Both the position numbers and the translations under genes were made by a program. The notes under the pieces were generated by a model. It saw only the letters and a program-made list of their open reading frames with translations. It ran no database searches and had not been told where the DNA came from. DNA of 24,591 bases, from the NCBI GenBank assembly GCA_964547415.1, contig CAZJNX010000047.1, forward strand, positions 1 to 24,591. Reading direction: 5' to 3'. Position 1 is the stretch's first letter; every line of letters begins with the position of its first letter. Source of the DNA: CAZJNX01 sp964547415 (GTDB lineage Bacteria > Pseudomonadota > Alphaproteobacteria > Rhizobiales > Amorphaceae). Of this stretch, positions 9,301 to 15,520 are shown in pieces.

Positions 9301-11093
9301 AAGATCGCGTTGGGATCGTCCGTCGCGCGGACCGTGTGCTTCTGACCCGGCGACAGGACGACGTTCTCGATCGAATTCAGCGTGTCCCGCCCCTCGCCGC
9401 CGAAGGACGTGCCGTCGACGAGGTCGACCCGAACCGTGGTGTTCGCGCCCTCGAGCACCTGGAAGGTGTCGCGCCCGCCGTTGCCGTTGGCCTCGTCGTC
9501 GCCACCTTGCGGGACGAGGACGTCGTCGCCCGGCCCGCCGTTGAGCCGGTCGCCGGCGAAGGTGCCGAAGATCCGGTCGTCGCCGCCCTCTCCGTTGGCG
9601 ACGAACAGGAGGTCCTGCTGCTCCCCGGCCGGGATGAGGAAGATCAGGTTGTCCCCGCCGTCGCCGTTCAGGATCGAGGGTTCGATGAGGGCGTCGTTCA
9701 ACTCCTCGCCGGAGAACGAGATGTCGGCGAAGACGACGTGGTCCTCGTCGTCGAGCGCGGCGAGGGTGTCGCTGCCGGTGTTAGTCTGCGCGTCGGCCGG
9801 GTCGATGTGGTTGACGATGATCTCGTCGGTCGCGTCGTCGCGGAGGATCTGGTACTCGCCGGACGGGTTGGGGAAGTGGAACAGGTCGTTGCCCGGTCCG
9901 CCGTCGAGCCGGTCCGAGCCGCGGCCCGCGACGAGCACGTCGTCGCCGCCGCCGCCCTCGATGGTGTCGTCGTCGCCGAGGGCGTCGAGGATGTCGTCCC
10001 CCTCGTCGCCCTCGAGGCGGTTCGCCACGTCGTTGCCCCAGCCGGTGGGGCCGTCGCCGGCCTCACCCACCACGTCGCCGAAGAAGCTCTCCTCGATGGC
10101 GTCGAGGAAATCCACCTGGCCCAGCCAGTCGACGATGTACTCGAGGAGGAAGTCCTGCACCGACTGCAGCAGCCCGTCGAGCGCCTCGAGGAGATTGATG
10201 GACGGCAGGAGCTCCTCGATCTTGTCCGTGGCGGCGTCGATAAGGTCGCCGATGCCGAGCGTTTCGGTGACGAAGTCGATGACCGGGTCGACGATCAGCC
10301 CGATCAGCGCACCGACGGCGTTCAAGAGCGGCAGGATCGGCTCGATGACCGACTGCGCGATCTCGAGCGGCTTCTCCAGGAAGTCGAACAGGTCGGCGAT
10401 CGCGTCGAGGTCGATGAACTCGCCGAAAATCTTCTCGAAATCAATGGTCTCGAGCACCTCGATGAAGTCGTCGACCCGCTCCTTCACGTCCGCGTAGAGC
10501 GCCTCGAGCGGTTCCAGGAGGTCGTTGCGCGCGGCGAGCTGGGCCTCGATGGCCGCGTTCAGCGGGTCGTACCGCCCGCTCCACGGCTCGCCCACCGCCG
10601 TGGCCACCGCGAGCGCCGTCTTGAAATTGCCGGTGGCCTCCGAGGCGATCTCGAGCTGGCGCTGGCGCAGCGTGACGGTGTCGCGCAACGCGGCGACGGC
10701 GAGGCTCGCCCGGGTGATGTTGGTCTCGACATTCGTGAGGAACTCGCCGTCGTCCTCCCGCCCGCGCGTCGACGTGTCGTCCTTGCCGTTCAGCTTGTCG
10801 AACTGGTCCTCGACGCTGTCGAGCGACCGCTCCACCTTCTTCAGCGCCTGCTGCAGAACCTTGGTCGGCGTCTTGATCGGCGAGATGAAACCGAGGACGG
10901 TCAGGGTGCCGTCGATGACCTGGACAAGAGTGCTCGATTTCTTGGTCGTCTCCTCGGCCGTCTTCATCTGGCCGACGACCTTCTTGCCGACGAGGAGCGC
11001 CCGCGAGGTGTACTTCGCGGCGTCGCCGAGCGTCTCGAGACGGGGGATCGTCTGGTCGAGCCGGGCCTTGTAGTCGTCGAGTGCGCTGGCCAT
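6381..11093 (-). CDS. Large RTX protein with a helical N-terminal domain (1570 aa)
   Basis: An acidic protein predicted to leave the cell by type I secretion. Residues 1-350 are helical and repeat-free. They include charged, coiled-coil-like stretches (about 80-105 and 185-215) and a hydrophobic segment around 245-275 (IEPILPLLNAVGALIGLIVD). RTX nonapeptides begin near 354 (GNDVANRLEGDEGDD) and recur in blocks to about 1500, separated by beta-rich spacers. The C-terminus ends LEGVTFRDLSADDFVI, a typical type I secretion end. The start is the ATG at 11091-11093, preceded by AGAAGGGA; the frame stays open upstream only because the DNA is GC-rich. The layout of helical hydrophobic head, RTX roll and C-terminal signal recalls pore-forming RTX toxins, but the head matches none that I recognise and no HlyC-type acyltransferase is in the window. 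An adhesin or surface-layer role is equally possible. Confidence 0.85.
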   Translation of the reverse strand: MASALDDYKARLDQTIPRLETLGDAAKYTSRALLVGKKVVGQMKTAEETTKKSSTLVQVIDGTLTVLGFISPIKTPTKVLQQALKKVERSLDSVEDQFDKLNGKDDTSTRGREDDGEFLTNVETNITRASLAVAALRDTVTLRQRQLEIASEATGNFKTALAVATAVGEPWSGRYDPLNAAIEAQLAARNDLLEPLEALYADVKERVDDFIEVLETIDFEKIFGEFIDLDAIADLFDFLEKPLEIAQSVIEPILPLLNAVGALIGLIVDPVIDFVTETLGIGDLIDAATDKIEELLPSINLLEALDGLLQSVQDFLLEYIVDWLGQVDFLDAIEESFFGDVVGEAGDGPTGWGNDVANRLEGDEGDDILDALGDDDTIEGGGGDDVLVAGRGSDRLDGGPGNDLFHFPNPSGEYQILRDDATDEIIVNHIDPADAQTNTGSDTLAALDDEDHVVFADISFSGEELNDALIEPSILNGDGGDNLIFLIPAGEQQDLLFVANGEGGDDRIFGTFAGDRLNGGPGDDVLVPQGGDDEANGNGGRDTFQVLEGANTTVRVDLVDGTSFGGEGRDTLNSIENVVLSPGQKHTVRATDDPNAIFTGDGIDVISALGGDDTIEARGEDDYIVAGPGSDVVNAGSGGIDVMISGSAAARGVRDVYDGGDGFDVLAYTSVSNTIKFDISDQSDDPSILQTLRSFMEDQPESGPVEIRAANGIVRRFDETGTFLARDTARNVEGYVGSDMADRLFGAVGTDLLHGGGGDDVIETGGSEDIDGGDGDDLIIAQDVQDGPGTLQVEGGSGFDILSLDEVGDARWYYNVQTSIALTLRAHDTGVEGTDLRNARDVFFEIKPRSVERISLGDFDDHAIYEPGGTATAEFFLMGGNDRFDAENGFADVDAGAGNDVGNFDGGGGGIFRGGAGDDFAVFDDTTRENRALMGEDGDSLVIERFFGHADGGPGYDRIAFDVAFASRVVADLAAGTAESFKGVVTNNADQVGMTFENFEEFIATEFNDAIDGSRRDETFLGRGGADGIRGGGGRDEIFGGTGNDSLEGERGDDLLHGGDGNDRLDGGPGSDTASYAWARPGGLDGALFAGGFGAVSVDLAANVATGAFGTDVLVSIENAYGGGGNDSLEGNRGDNLLSGGRGDDVLDGEGGDDVLVTGSGNDTARGGGGADTLVVGLGTKRLEGGPGRDTLDFGTVAGEVVIDFRRGSYEGTFLEEEPRWLERDLDGDGVEESDGTEARPFDGQLLTPRDVHETNPARSDGPDDGLRRLPEPDDPAFDALRIEVVDVERPSRGSFTSIEQVVGGESGATLILTNGVERFDGRVSNRDVLDFSNRNGDLAYDMRTGATDISVLAGDDVTGIDQVIGGSGDDAFAGARGSQTLDGGRGNDTLAGAGGRDALNGEGGADHLAGGGGNDRLDGGRGRDDLAGGGGNDRLDGGRGRDDLAGGGGNDALGGGGQADRLAGGNGRDTLEGDGGRDRLDGERGHDILSGGRGADVFFHGRRGGDDVILDFEPGRDTVNLEALGLSGRELLRSASQSRDGVTGDFGRDGSLTLEGVTFRDLSADDFVI
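6738..6872 (-). repeat. 54-base tandem repeat inside the large RTX gene
   Basis: Two identical 54-base units (6738-6791 and 6792-6845) are followed by a partial third that diverges a few bases in (from 6846). Each unit encodes two RTX nonapeptides (LDGGRGRDDLAGGGGNDR). Exact identity at the DNA level, including silent positions, indicates recent duplication or ongoing slippage or recombination. Repeat number may vary between strains. Confidence 0.9.
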
Positions 11094-11195
11094 CGTCGCG
11101 TCCCTTCTGCCGTGGGCGTCTAACCAGCTCCACCGGACGATGACCCGGCCGAGGATTGGGAGACCCGACCGTATACGACGCGGCCGGTGCGGCCA

Positions 11196-11573
11196 ATGGC
11201 GCGACCGCCGATGCAGCCCGAGTACGACGGCATGCGCCCGCCCGGCGTCACCAACCACCTCGCCCGCTTTTGCGACGCCATCGGGCGGACGCTGGTGCGC
11301 ACCCGCCACCTCGCCTCGACGAGCCCGGTGGCGATCGCCCGCACGCCGACCGCCCCGCTGCGCCGCGCGCTCATGGAGCTCGACGGCCCGGACGTGGACG
11401 CCATCGTGCAGTCCGGCGCGAACCTGCCCATGGGGCGGATCGCTGCCGAGGCGGAGGGCTGGCTCGGCAAGCCGGTGATCGCCGTCAACGTGGCCACCCA
11501 CTGGCACGCCCTGCGCGCCAACGGGATCGCCGACCGGTCGGAGGGCCGGGGCGGCCTCCTCCTCGACAACTGA
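11196..11573 (+). pseudogene. Aspartate/glutamate racemase / maleate isomerase family gene, internally deleted
   Basis: About 125 codons. The C-terminal half matches the end of maleate isomerase/arylmalonate decarboxylase-type proteins: GPDVDAIVQSGANLPMGRIA, then EGWLGKPVIAVNVATHWHAL and a terminal G-GGLLLDN. The beginning (MQPEYDGMRPPGVTNHLARF) resembles the N-terminal 'TTMEPEY..M.PPGV..H.AR' segment of the same family. Full-length members are about 240-250 residues, so the middle, with the first catalytic cysteine, appears missing. The second cysteine position (usually a short motif before NLPM) is here QSGANL, without cysteine. The start is ATG 11196, or GTG 11187. It lies divergent from the large RTX gene, 100 bases away. 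A naturally short protein is possible but unlikely to be an active racemase. Confidence 0.65.
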
Positions 11574-11720
11574 CGGCCGCCCCGGCGCCCACCGCGCGGC
11601 GCGCACCGGGGCCGCCAGCCCCCCTCGCCCGGCCTCTTCCCGCGACCTCGCCTCCCCGACGGCGGCGGAGACGAACGGCCGGCTCGCGCGCGGCCCCGCC
11701 TCCGCCACCGCGCATGCGGG

Positions 11721-11752
11721 CGAGGGGGCGAGGGGGCGAGGGGGCGAGGGGG
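11721..11752. repeat. Octamer tandem repeat, CGAGGGGG x4
   Basis: Four exact copies of CGAGGGGG in a row, in a non-coding stretch. The strand bias (G-rich on plus, C-rich on minus) is strong. Such arrays mutate by slippage. Confidence 0.95.
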
Positions 11753-11791
11753 CGCCGACCCGGGCGGGCCCGGGACCGACGGTCCGGCGCA

Positions 11792-11840
11792 CTGCGACCT
11801 GCGACCTGCGACCTGCGACCTGCGACCTGCGACCTGCGAC
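11792..11840. repeat. Heptamer tandem repeat, CTGCGAC x7
   Basis: Seven exact copies of CTGCGAC (49 bases). The unit length is not a multiple of three, so slippage would change frame in any overlapping ORF. The long minus-strand frame through it is a GC-rich artefact, so I treat the array as non-coding. Confidence 0.95.
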
Positions 11841-12134
11841 AGGAGGTTGCCTGCACATTGGCGAATCAGCCATGACACCGATGCATGATTCGCGTTGCCG
11901 GGCCGCGGGCGAAACAACGCCGGATGCAAACGAAAGGTAAAGCCCGGCCCGTCCAAAGCCGTTCGGGCCCGGCGCCTTGTCTCTTTTTTTCAGAACCTGT
12001 GCCATTTCAACCACACCGGGCCGACGACATGCCTTCCAGCCCGTAACGAAGCGCAACACATGTTGAGTGAAGCAGCGGCAGGGGATGCCGTTTGTTCACT
12101 CCCACGGAGGGCCGGGCGTGCTAGCTGACGGCCC

Positions 12135-13106
12135 ATGAGACAGCTCCCCAAGGTGGCGGTCGTCGGCGCGGGCTACTTCGGCCGCTTCCACGCCCGCCAC
12201 TACGCCGCGAACCCGGACTGCGAGCTCGCCGCCGTCGTCGACGCGGACGGGGAGCGGGCGCGCGCCGTCGCGGCCGAGTTCGGGGGCCGCGCGCTCGACC
12301 GCCTGGACGACCTGCCGGGGGACGTCGTGGCCGCCACGGTGGCGAGCCCCACCTCCACCCACGGCGCCGTCGCCGAGGCGCTGATCGCGCGCGGCATCCA
12401 CCTCCTCGTCGAGAAGCCGCTGGCGGCCACGGCGGCGCAGGCCGACCGGCTCGTCGCGGCCGCCGACGCCGCGGGGCTCGTCCTCGCCGTCGGCCACGTG
12501 GAGCGCTTTTCCGCCGCCTACGGCGCCCTCGCGGCCACCCTGCCGGCCCCGCCGGCCTTCATCGAGGCGCGCCGGATGACCGAGCCGCGCCGCCGCGCCA
12601 CCGACGTCGACGTGGTGCTCGACCTCATGATCCACGACATCGACCTCGCGCTCGACCTCGCCGGCGCCCCGGTCGCGGACGTGGAGGCCGTCGGCGCGGC
12701 CTACGTGAACCCGACGCTGGACGTGTGCCAGGCGCGCCTCGCCTTCGAGAACGGGGTCGTCGCCCACCTGACGGCGAGCCGCATCGCCGAGTCGGGCGAG
12801 CGGACCTTGCGCGTCCACCACGGCGCGGGCTTCACCGTCGCGGACCTTGCCGGCCTCGCCCTGTCGGACGTGGCGGCCGGCCCCGCGGGGGCGGCCGCGG
12901 AACCCGACTGGCGGCTGACGCGTCGCCAGGTGGAGCGGCAGGACGCCCTCGGCGCGGAGATCGCCGACTTTCTCTCGGCCGTCGCGGGCGAGCGTGCCCC
13001 GCGCGTGCCGGGCCACGCCGGACGGGACGCGCTCGCCGTCGCCCTCCGGGTGAGCGCGCTCGCCAGCAATCACGAGGCCGGAGCCCGCCTCGTCCGGTCC
13101 GCCTGA
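12135..13106 (+). CDS. gnnA: Gfo/Idh/MocA oxidoreductase, GnnA-like UDP-GlcNAc 3-dehydrogenase
   Basis: A 323-residue NAD-dependent sugar oxidoreductase. The Rossmann motif GAGYFG is at residues 11-16, the family EKP motif (VEKPL) at 92-96, and the catalytic region VLDLMIHDIDLAL with its histidine at 167. GnnA oxidises C3 of UDP-GlcNAc, and GnnB then transaminates it to UDP-GlcNAc3N, which gives lipid A with N-linked acyl chains at position 3. The assignment rests on the TDV.VVLDLMIHDID segment and on the aminotransferase gene following 49 bases later on the same strand. Length and domain order are normal for the family. The start is the first ATG of the frame and places the Rossmann strand at residues 6-10; the ribosome binding site is weak. 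Other sugar oxidoreductases of the family paired with an aminotransferase (O-antigen amino-sugars) are the main alternative. Confidence 0.7.
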   Translation: MRQLPKVAVVGAGYFGRFHARHYAANPDCELAAVVDADGERARAVAAEFGGRALDRLDDLPGDVVAATVASPTSTHGAVAEALIARGIHLLVEKPLAATAAQADRLVAAADAAGLVLAVGHVERFSAAYGALAATLPAPPAFIEARRMTEPRRRATDVDVVLDLMIHDIDLALDLAGAPVADVEAVGAAYVNPTLDVCQARLAFENGVVAHLTASRIAESGERTLRVHHGAGFTVADLAGLALSDVAAGPAGAAAEPDWRLTRRQVERQDALGAEIADFLSAVAGERAPRVPGHAGRDALAVALRVSALASNHEAGARLVRSA

Positions 13107-13155
13107 CCGGCCGGGGACGGGAAAGGGAACGGCCCATCTCGAGGACGGACGACAC

Positions 13156-14328
13156 ATGATCGGTGCCACCGCAGCGAAACAGGCCGCGCCCGTCGCGGCG
13201 CCCGCACGGGAGATCCCGCTGTTCGACCTCGAGCGGCAGCGAAACCGCCTGCGCGCCGACATCGACCGGCGGATCGCCCGCGTCCTCGACCACGGCCAGT
13301 TCGTGCTCGGCCCCGAGGTCGCCGAGCTCGAGGAGAAGATCGCCGCCTTCTCCGGCGTCGCCCACGGGATCGGCGTCTCCTCCGGGCGCGACGCCCTCAT
13401 CATGGCGCTGATGGCCCTCGGCATCGGCCCGGGCCATGCCGTCTTCGTCCCCGCCTTCACCTTCTCCGCGACGGCGGGCGTCGTCGTCTCCACCGGGGCG
13501 ACGCCCGTCTTCGTCGACGTCGACCCCGACACCTTCAACATGGACCCGGCCGCCCTCGACGAGGCGATCGTGGCGACCCGCCGCCGCCCCGGCCTCACCC
13601 CGCGGGCCGTCATGCCGGTGGACCTGTTCGGCCTGCCCGCCGACTACGCCACCCTCTCGGCCATAGCCCGCGCCCACGGCCTCGACATCGTCGCCGACGC
13701 CGCCCAGAGCTTCGGCGCGGCGAGCGAGGCGGGCCCGGTGGGTGCCCTCGCGCCGATCACCTGCGTGAGCTTTTATCCCACGAAGCCCCTCGGCGCCTTC
13801 GGCGACGGCGGCGCCATCCTCACCGACGACGAGGGGCTCGCCGCCGCCGTGCGCGAGATCCGCACCCACGGCCGCCAGGGCAATGGCGACGAGGCGGTGC
13901 GCCTCGGCATGACCGGGCGCCTCGACACCCTCCAGGCCGCCGTCCTCCTGTCCAAGTTCTCCGTGTTCCGCGCCGAGCTCAACCGCCGCGAGGACGTGGC
14001 GGACGCCTACGACGCCCTCCTGTCCGGCGTCGTGGACACGCCCGTGCGCGTCGCCGGGGCCCGCTCGGCCTGGGCGCTCTACACCGTGCGCGTCGAGGGG
14101 CGGGACGGGGTGCGCGAGCGCCTTGCGGCAGAGGGGATCGGCACGGGCCTGTTCTACCGCGTGCCGCTCCACCGCCACCCGGCCTTCGCCCCGTACCTCA
14201 CCGGCGAGGAGCGGCTGCCGGTGGCCGAGATCCTCGCCGAGCGCGTGCTCAGCCTGCCTATGGGCCCTGACGTCACCGACGAGGAGGTGGCCGAAGTCGC
14301 CGCGGCCGTCCGCCGCGCGCTCGGCTGA
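13156..14328 (+). CDS. gnnB: DegT/DnrJ/EryC1 aminotransferase, GnnB-like
   Basis: A 390-residue PLP-dependent sugar-nucleotide aminotransferase. Visible family features are the N-terminal IPLFDLERQ (20-28), QFVLGPEVAELEE (48-60), the cofactor-binding GRDAL (77-81), VADAAQSFGA (179-188, PLP-contacting D181 and Q184) and SFYPTKPLGAFGDGGA (205-220), with K210 as the Schiff-base lysine. The C-terminal half holds the substrate-closing loops (RQGN, LDTLQAA). With the oxidoreductase upstream it would convert 3-keto-UDP-GlcNAc to UDP-2-acetamido-3-amino-2,3-dideoxyglucose in the cytoplasm, for lipid A. The two genes are probably one transcript (49-base gap), ended by a hairpin just after this stop. 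Family certainty is high; the exact substrate is inferred from the pairing. Confidence 0.75.
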   Translation: MIGATAAKQAAPVAAPAREIPLFDLERQRNRLRADIDRRIARVLDHGQFVLGPEVAELEEKIAAFSGVAHGIGVSSGRDALIMALMALGIGPGHAVFVPAFTFSATAGVVVSTGATPVFVDVDPDTFNMDPAALDEAIVATRRRPGLTPRAVMPVDLFGLPADYATLSAIARAHGLDIVADAAQSFGAASEAGPVGALAPITCVSFYPTKPLGAFGDGGAILTDDEGLAAAVREIRTHGRQGNGDEAVRLGMTGRLDTLQAAVLLSKFSVFRAELNRREDVADAYDALLSGVVDTPVRVAGARSAWALYTVRVEGRDGVRERLAAEGIGTGLFYRVPLHRHPAFAPYLTGEERLPVAEILAERVLSLPMGPDVTDEEVAEVAAAVRRALG

Positions 14329-14331
14329 CCC

Positions 14332-14361
14332 GCCCGGAAGCCGCGCAACCCGTTTCCGGGC
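14332..14361 (+). terminator. Hairpin after the aminotransferase gene
   Basis: GCCCGGAA (14332-14339) and TTCCGGGC (14354-14361) form a perfect 8-base stem with a 14-base loop, starting three bases after the stop codon. No T tract follows closely (only TTT at 14369-14371). It may be a weak or Rho-assisted terminator, or an mRNA 3'-end structure separating the gnnA-gnnB unit from the next gene. Confidence 0.4.
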
Positions 14362-14426
14362 CTCGCCGTTTCCCGTCCGCCCGCCGCGCCCGCCGCGGCG
14401 GGCCGAACGAACGACGGGAGACACGC

Positions 14427-15005
14427 ATGGCCGCACCCATCGAGGTGTCCTACCACCGGATCGACCCGCCCGCCGGGCTCGACGAGCGGATCCACAAGCT
14501 GATCGGCGAGCTCGACAAGTACGAGAACGACATCACCAGCGGCCGCGTGGTCGTGGAGGGCGCCCACCGCCACGGCCACAAGACGGTCGTGGAGGTCGCC
14601 GTGGAGCTCGACCTGCCGAAGGCGAAGATCGTCGGCCGCCGCAGCGCCGAGGTGCCGAGCCCGGCCGGCCAGCGCAGCCTCACCCAGGCGACGACGGAGG
14701 CCTTCCGGGTCGTCCAGCGTCAGCTCAAGGAGCACATGGCCTCGCTCCGCCACGACGAGAAGACGCTCGAGCACCAGCCCGTCTACGGGCGGATCAGCGA
14801 GATCGACCGCGCCAGCGAGAGCGGCTTCGTGGAGATGCCGGACGGCACGAGCCTGTTCTTCTCGAGGGCCGTCCTCAGGAACGCGGACTTCGAGGCCCTC
14901 CTCGAGGGCGACATGGTGATGGCGACGAAGGCCGACGAGGAAGGGACCTACGGGCCCGAGGCCTCGTCGGTGGAGCCGGTGGCGCCCGACAACAAGATCC
15001 GCTGA
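14427..15005 (+). CDS. HPF/RaiA-type ribosome-associated protein with cold-shock-like C-terminal domain
   Basis: A 192-residue cytoplasmic protein. Residues 1-110 resemble the HPF/RaiA domain (IEVSYHRIDPPAGLDERIHK, then VVVEGAHRHG and VVEVAVELDLP), which binds the small ribosomal subunit and can silence ribosomes in stress. Residues about 120-185 resemble a cold-shock OB-fold (YGRISEIDRASESGFVEMPD, FFSRAVL, LLEGDMV), with the first RNP-like motif degenerate (SGFVEM instead of GFGFI). This two-domain form occurs in proteobacteria and differs from long HPF, whose C-terminal part is a dimerisation domain. The ATG is preceded by GGGAG at 14416-14420. It lies 98 bases after gnnB, separated by a hairpin, so it is probably transcribed on its own. 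Confidence 0.8.
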   Translation: MAAPIEVSYHRIDPPAGLDERIHKLIGELDKYENDITSGRVVVEGAHRHGHKTVVEVAVELDLPKAKIVGRRSAEVPSPAGQRSLTQATTEAFRVVQRQLKEHMASLRHDEKTLEHQPVYGRISEIDRASESGFVEMPDGTSLFFSRAVLRNADFEALLEGDMVMATKADEEGTYGPEASSVEPVAPDNKIR

Positions 15006-15252
15006 TCCCTCCCCCCGACCGGGCGGCGAACGGGCAGAACGAGACCGTCCGATATGGCGCGCCCCTCCGGGGTTCGGACGCGCCGCCCCTTCCTCCCGGC
15101 CCTTCCGCCCGCGCCGGCAGAGGCGCACCCGGCCGGGGAGCACGGCCAGGGAGGACGGGGCTTAGCGCTCGAGTTTACCGGGGCGGGCGGCGAGATCACC
15201 GGGCGGCTGTGGTTGCCGCGCCGTCTCCCTCGGCCGCGGCGGGGGCGAGGCC

Positions 15253-15478
15253 GGCAAATTCCTGAACCAGTACCAGCAGGCGGGGTCTCGACGACAACCG
15301 CCGGGGGATCGGCACCAACTTCGTGACCGAGGTGGTGGAGCTCGAGGACGGCACCCTCGGCAACGCGCTCGTCGCCATGAAGGAGAACGTGAACCAGACC
15401 CTCGGCCAGGACGAGGCCGAGTTCCGGGCGATGGGCCTTCCGAGCCGCGACAACCCCGCGTGCAAGCCCGCGAGCTGA
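15253..15478 (+). pseudogene. 3' fragment of an unrecognised gene, frameshifted
   Basis: A coding-like stretch ends at the TGA 15476-15478. One frame gives GKFLNQYQQAG (about 15253-15285). A one-base shift then continues with LDDNRRGIGTNFVTEVVELE, DGTLGNALVAMKENVNQTLG and a short end with NPACKPAS. This reads as the end of a real protein: GC-rich third positions, balanced composition, and none of the arginine-rich character of shadow frames. There is no start codon with a ribosome binding site and the upstream part cannot be followed. I do not recognise the family. It is most simply the tail of a deleted gene. The preceding bases (15006-15252) show no gene. Confidence 0.5.
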
Positions 15479-15520
15479 GCGCTCGCGCGGGCCGACGCGC
15501 CCCGCGCGCCGGCCCCACCC

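Larger units (their letters stand above)
11574..12134. other. Long intergenic region with short tandem repeats
   Basis: 561 bases without a supported gene. It carries an octamer array (11721-11752) and a heptamer array (11792-11840), each described separately, then a less GC-rich part (11850-12080). A run of seven T (11984-11990) follows a weak 6-base stem (11946-11951 with 11964-11969), too far away for a confident terminator. The last 130 bases must hold the promoter for the oxidoreductase gene at 12135. A GGAGG at 12104-12108 lies too far from that start to be its ribosome binding site. Confidence 0.6.

Noticed and set aside
6591..11123. A 1510-codon plus-strand open frame opposite the large RTX gene
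   Set aside because: It is a shadow. GC-rich RTX repeats (GGxGxD codons) read in antisense as valine/alanine/proline-rich repeats without stops. It has no domains and repeats in step with the RTX units.
11946..11990. Possible terminator: 6-base stem followed by seven T
   Set aside because: The stem is short, the loop is 12 bases and the T run begins 14 bases after the stem.
11120..12059. Minus-strand extension of the large RTX frame and a 278-codon frame through the tandem repeats
   Set aside because: The translation is low-complexity and includes heptamer-repeat artefacts (SQVAGRR repeats). The real start at 11093 has a ribosome binding site and a natural N-terminus.
12096..14436. Long minus-strand frames opposite gnnA and gnnB
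   Set aside because: Antisense shadows in GC-rich DNA. The plus-strand frames carry complete conserved motifs.
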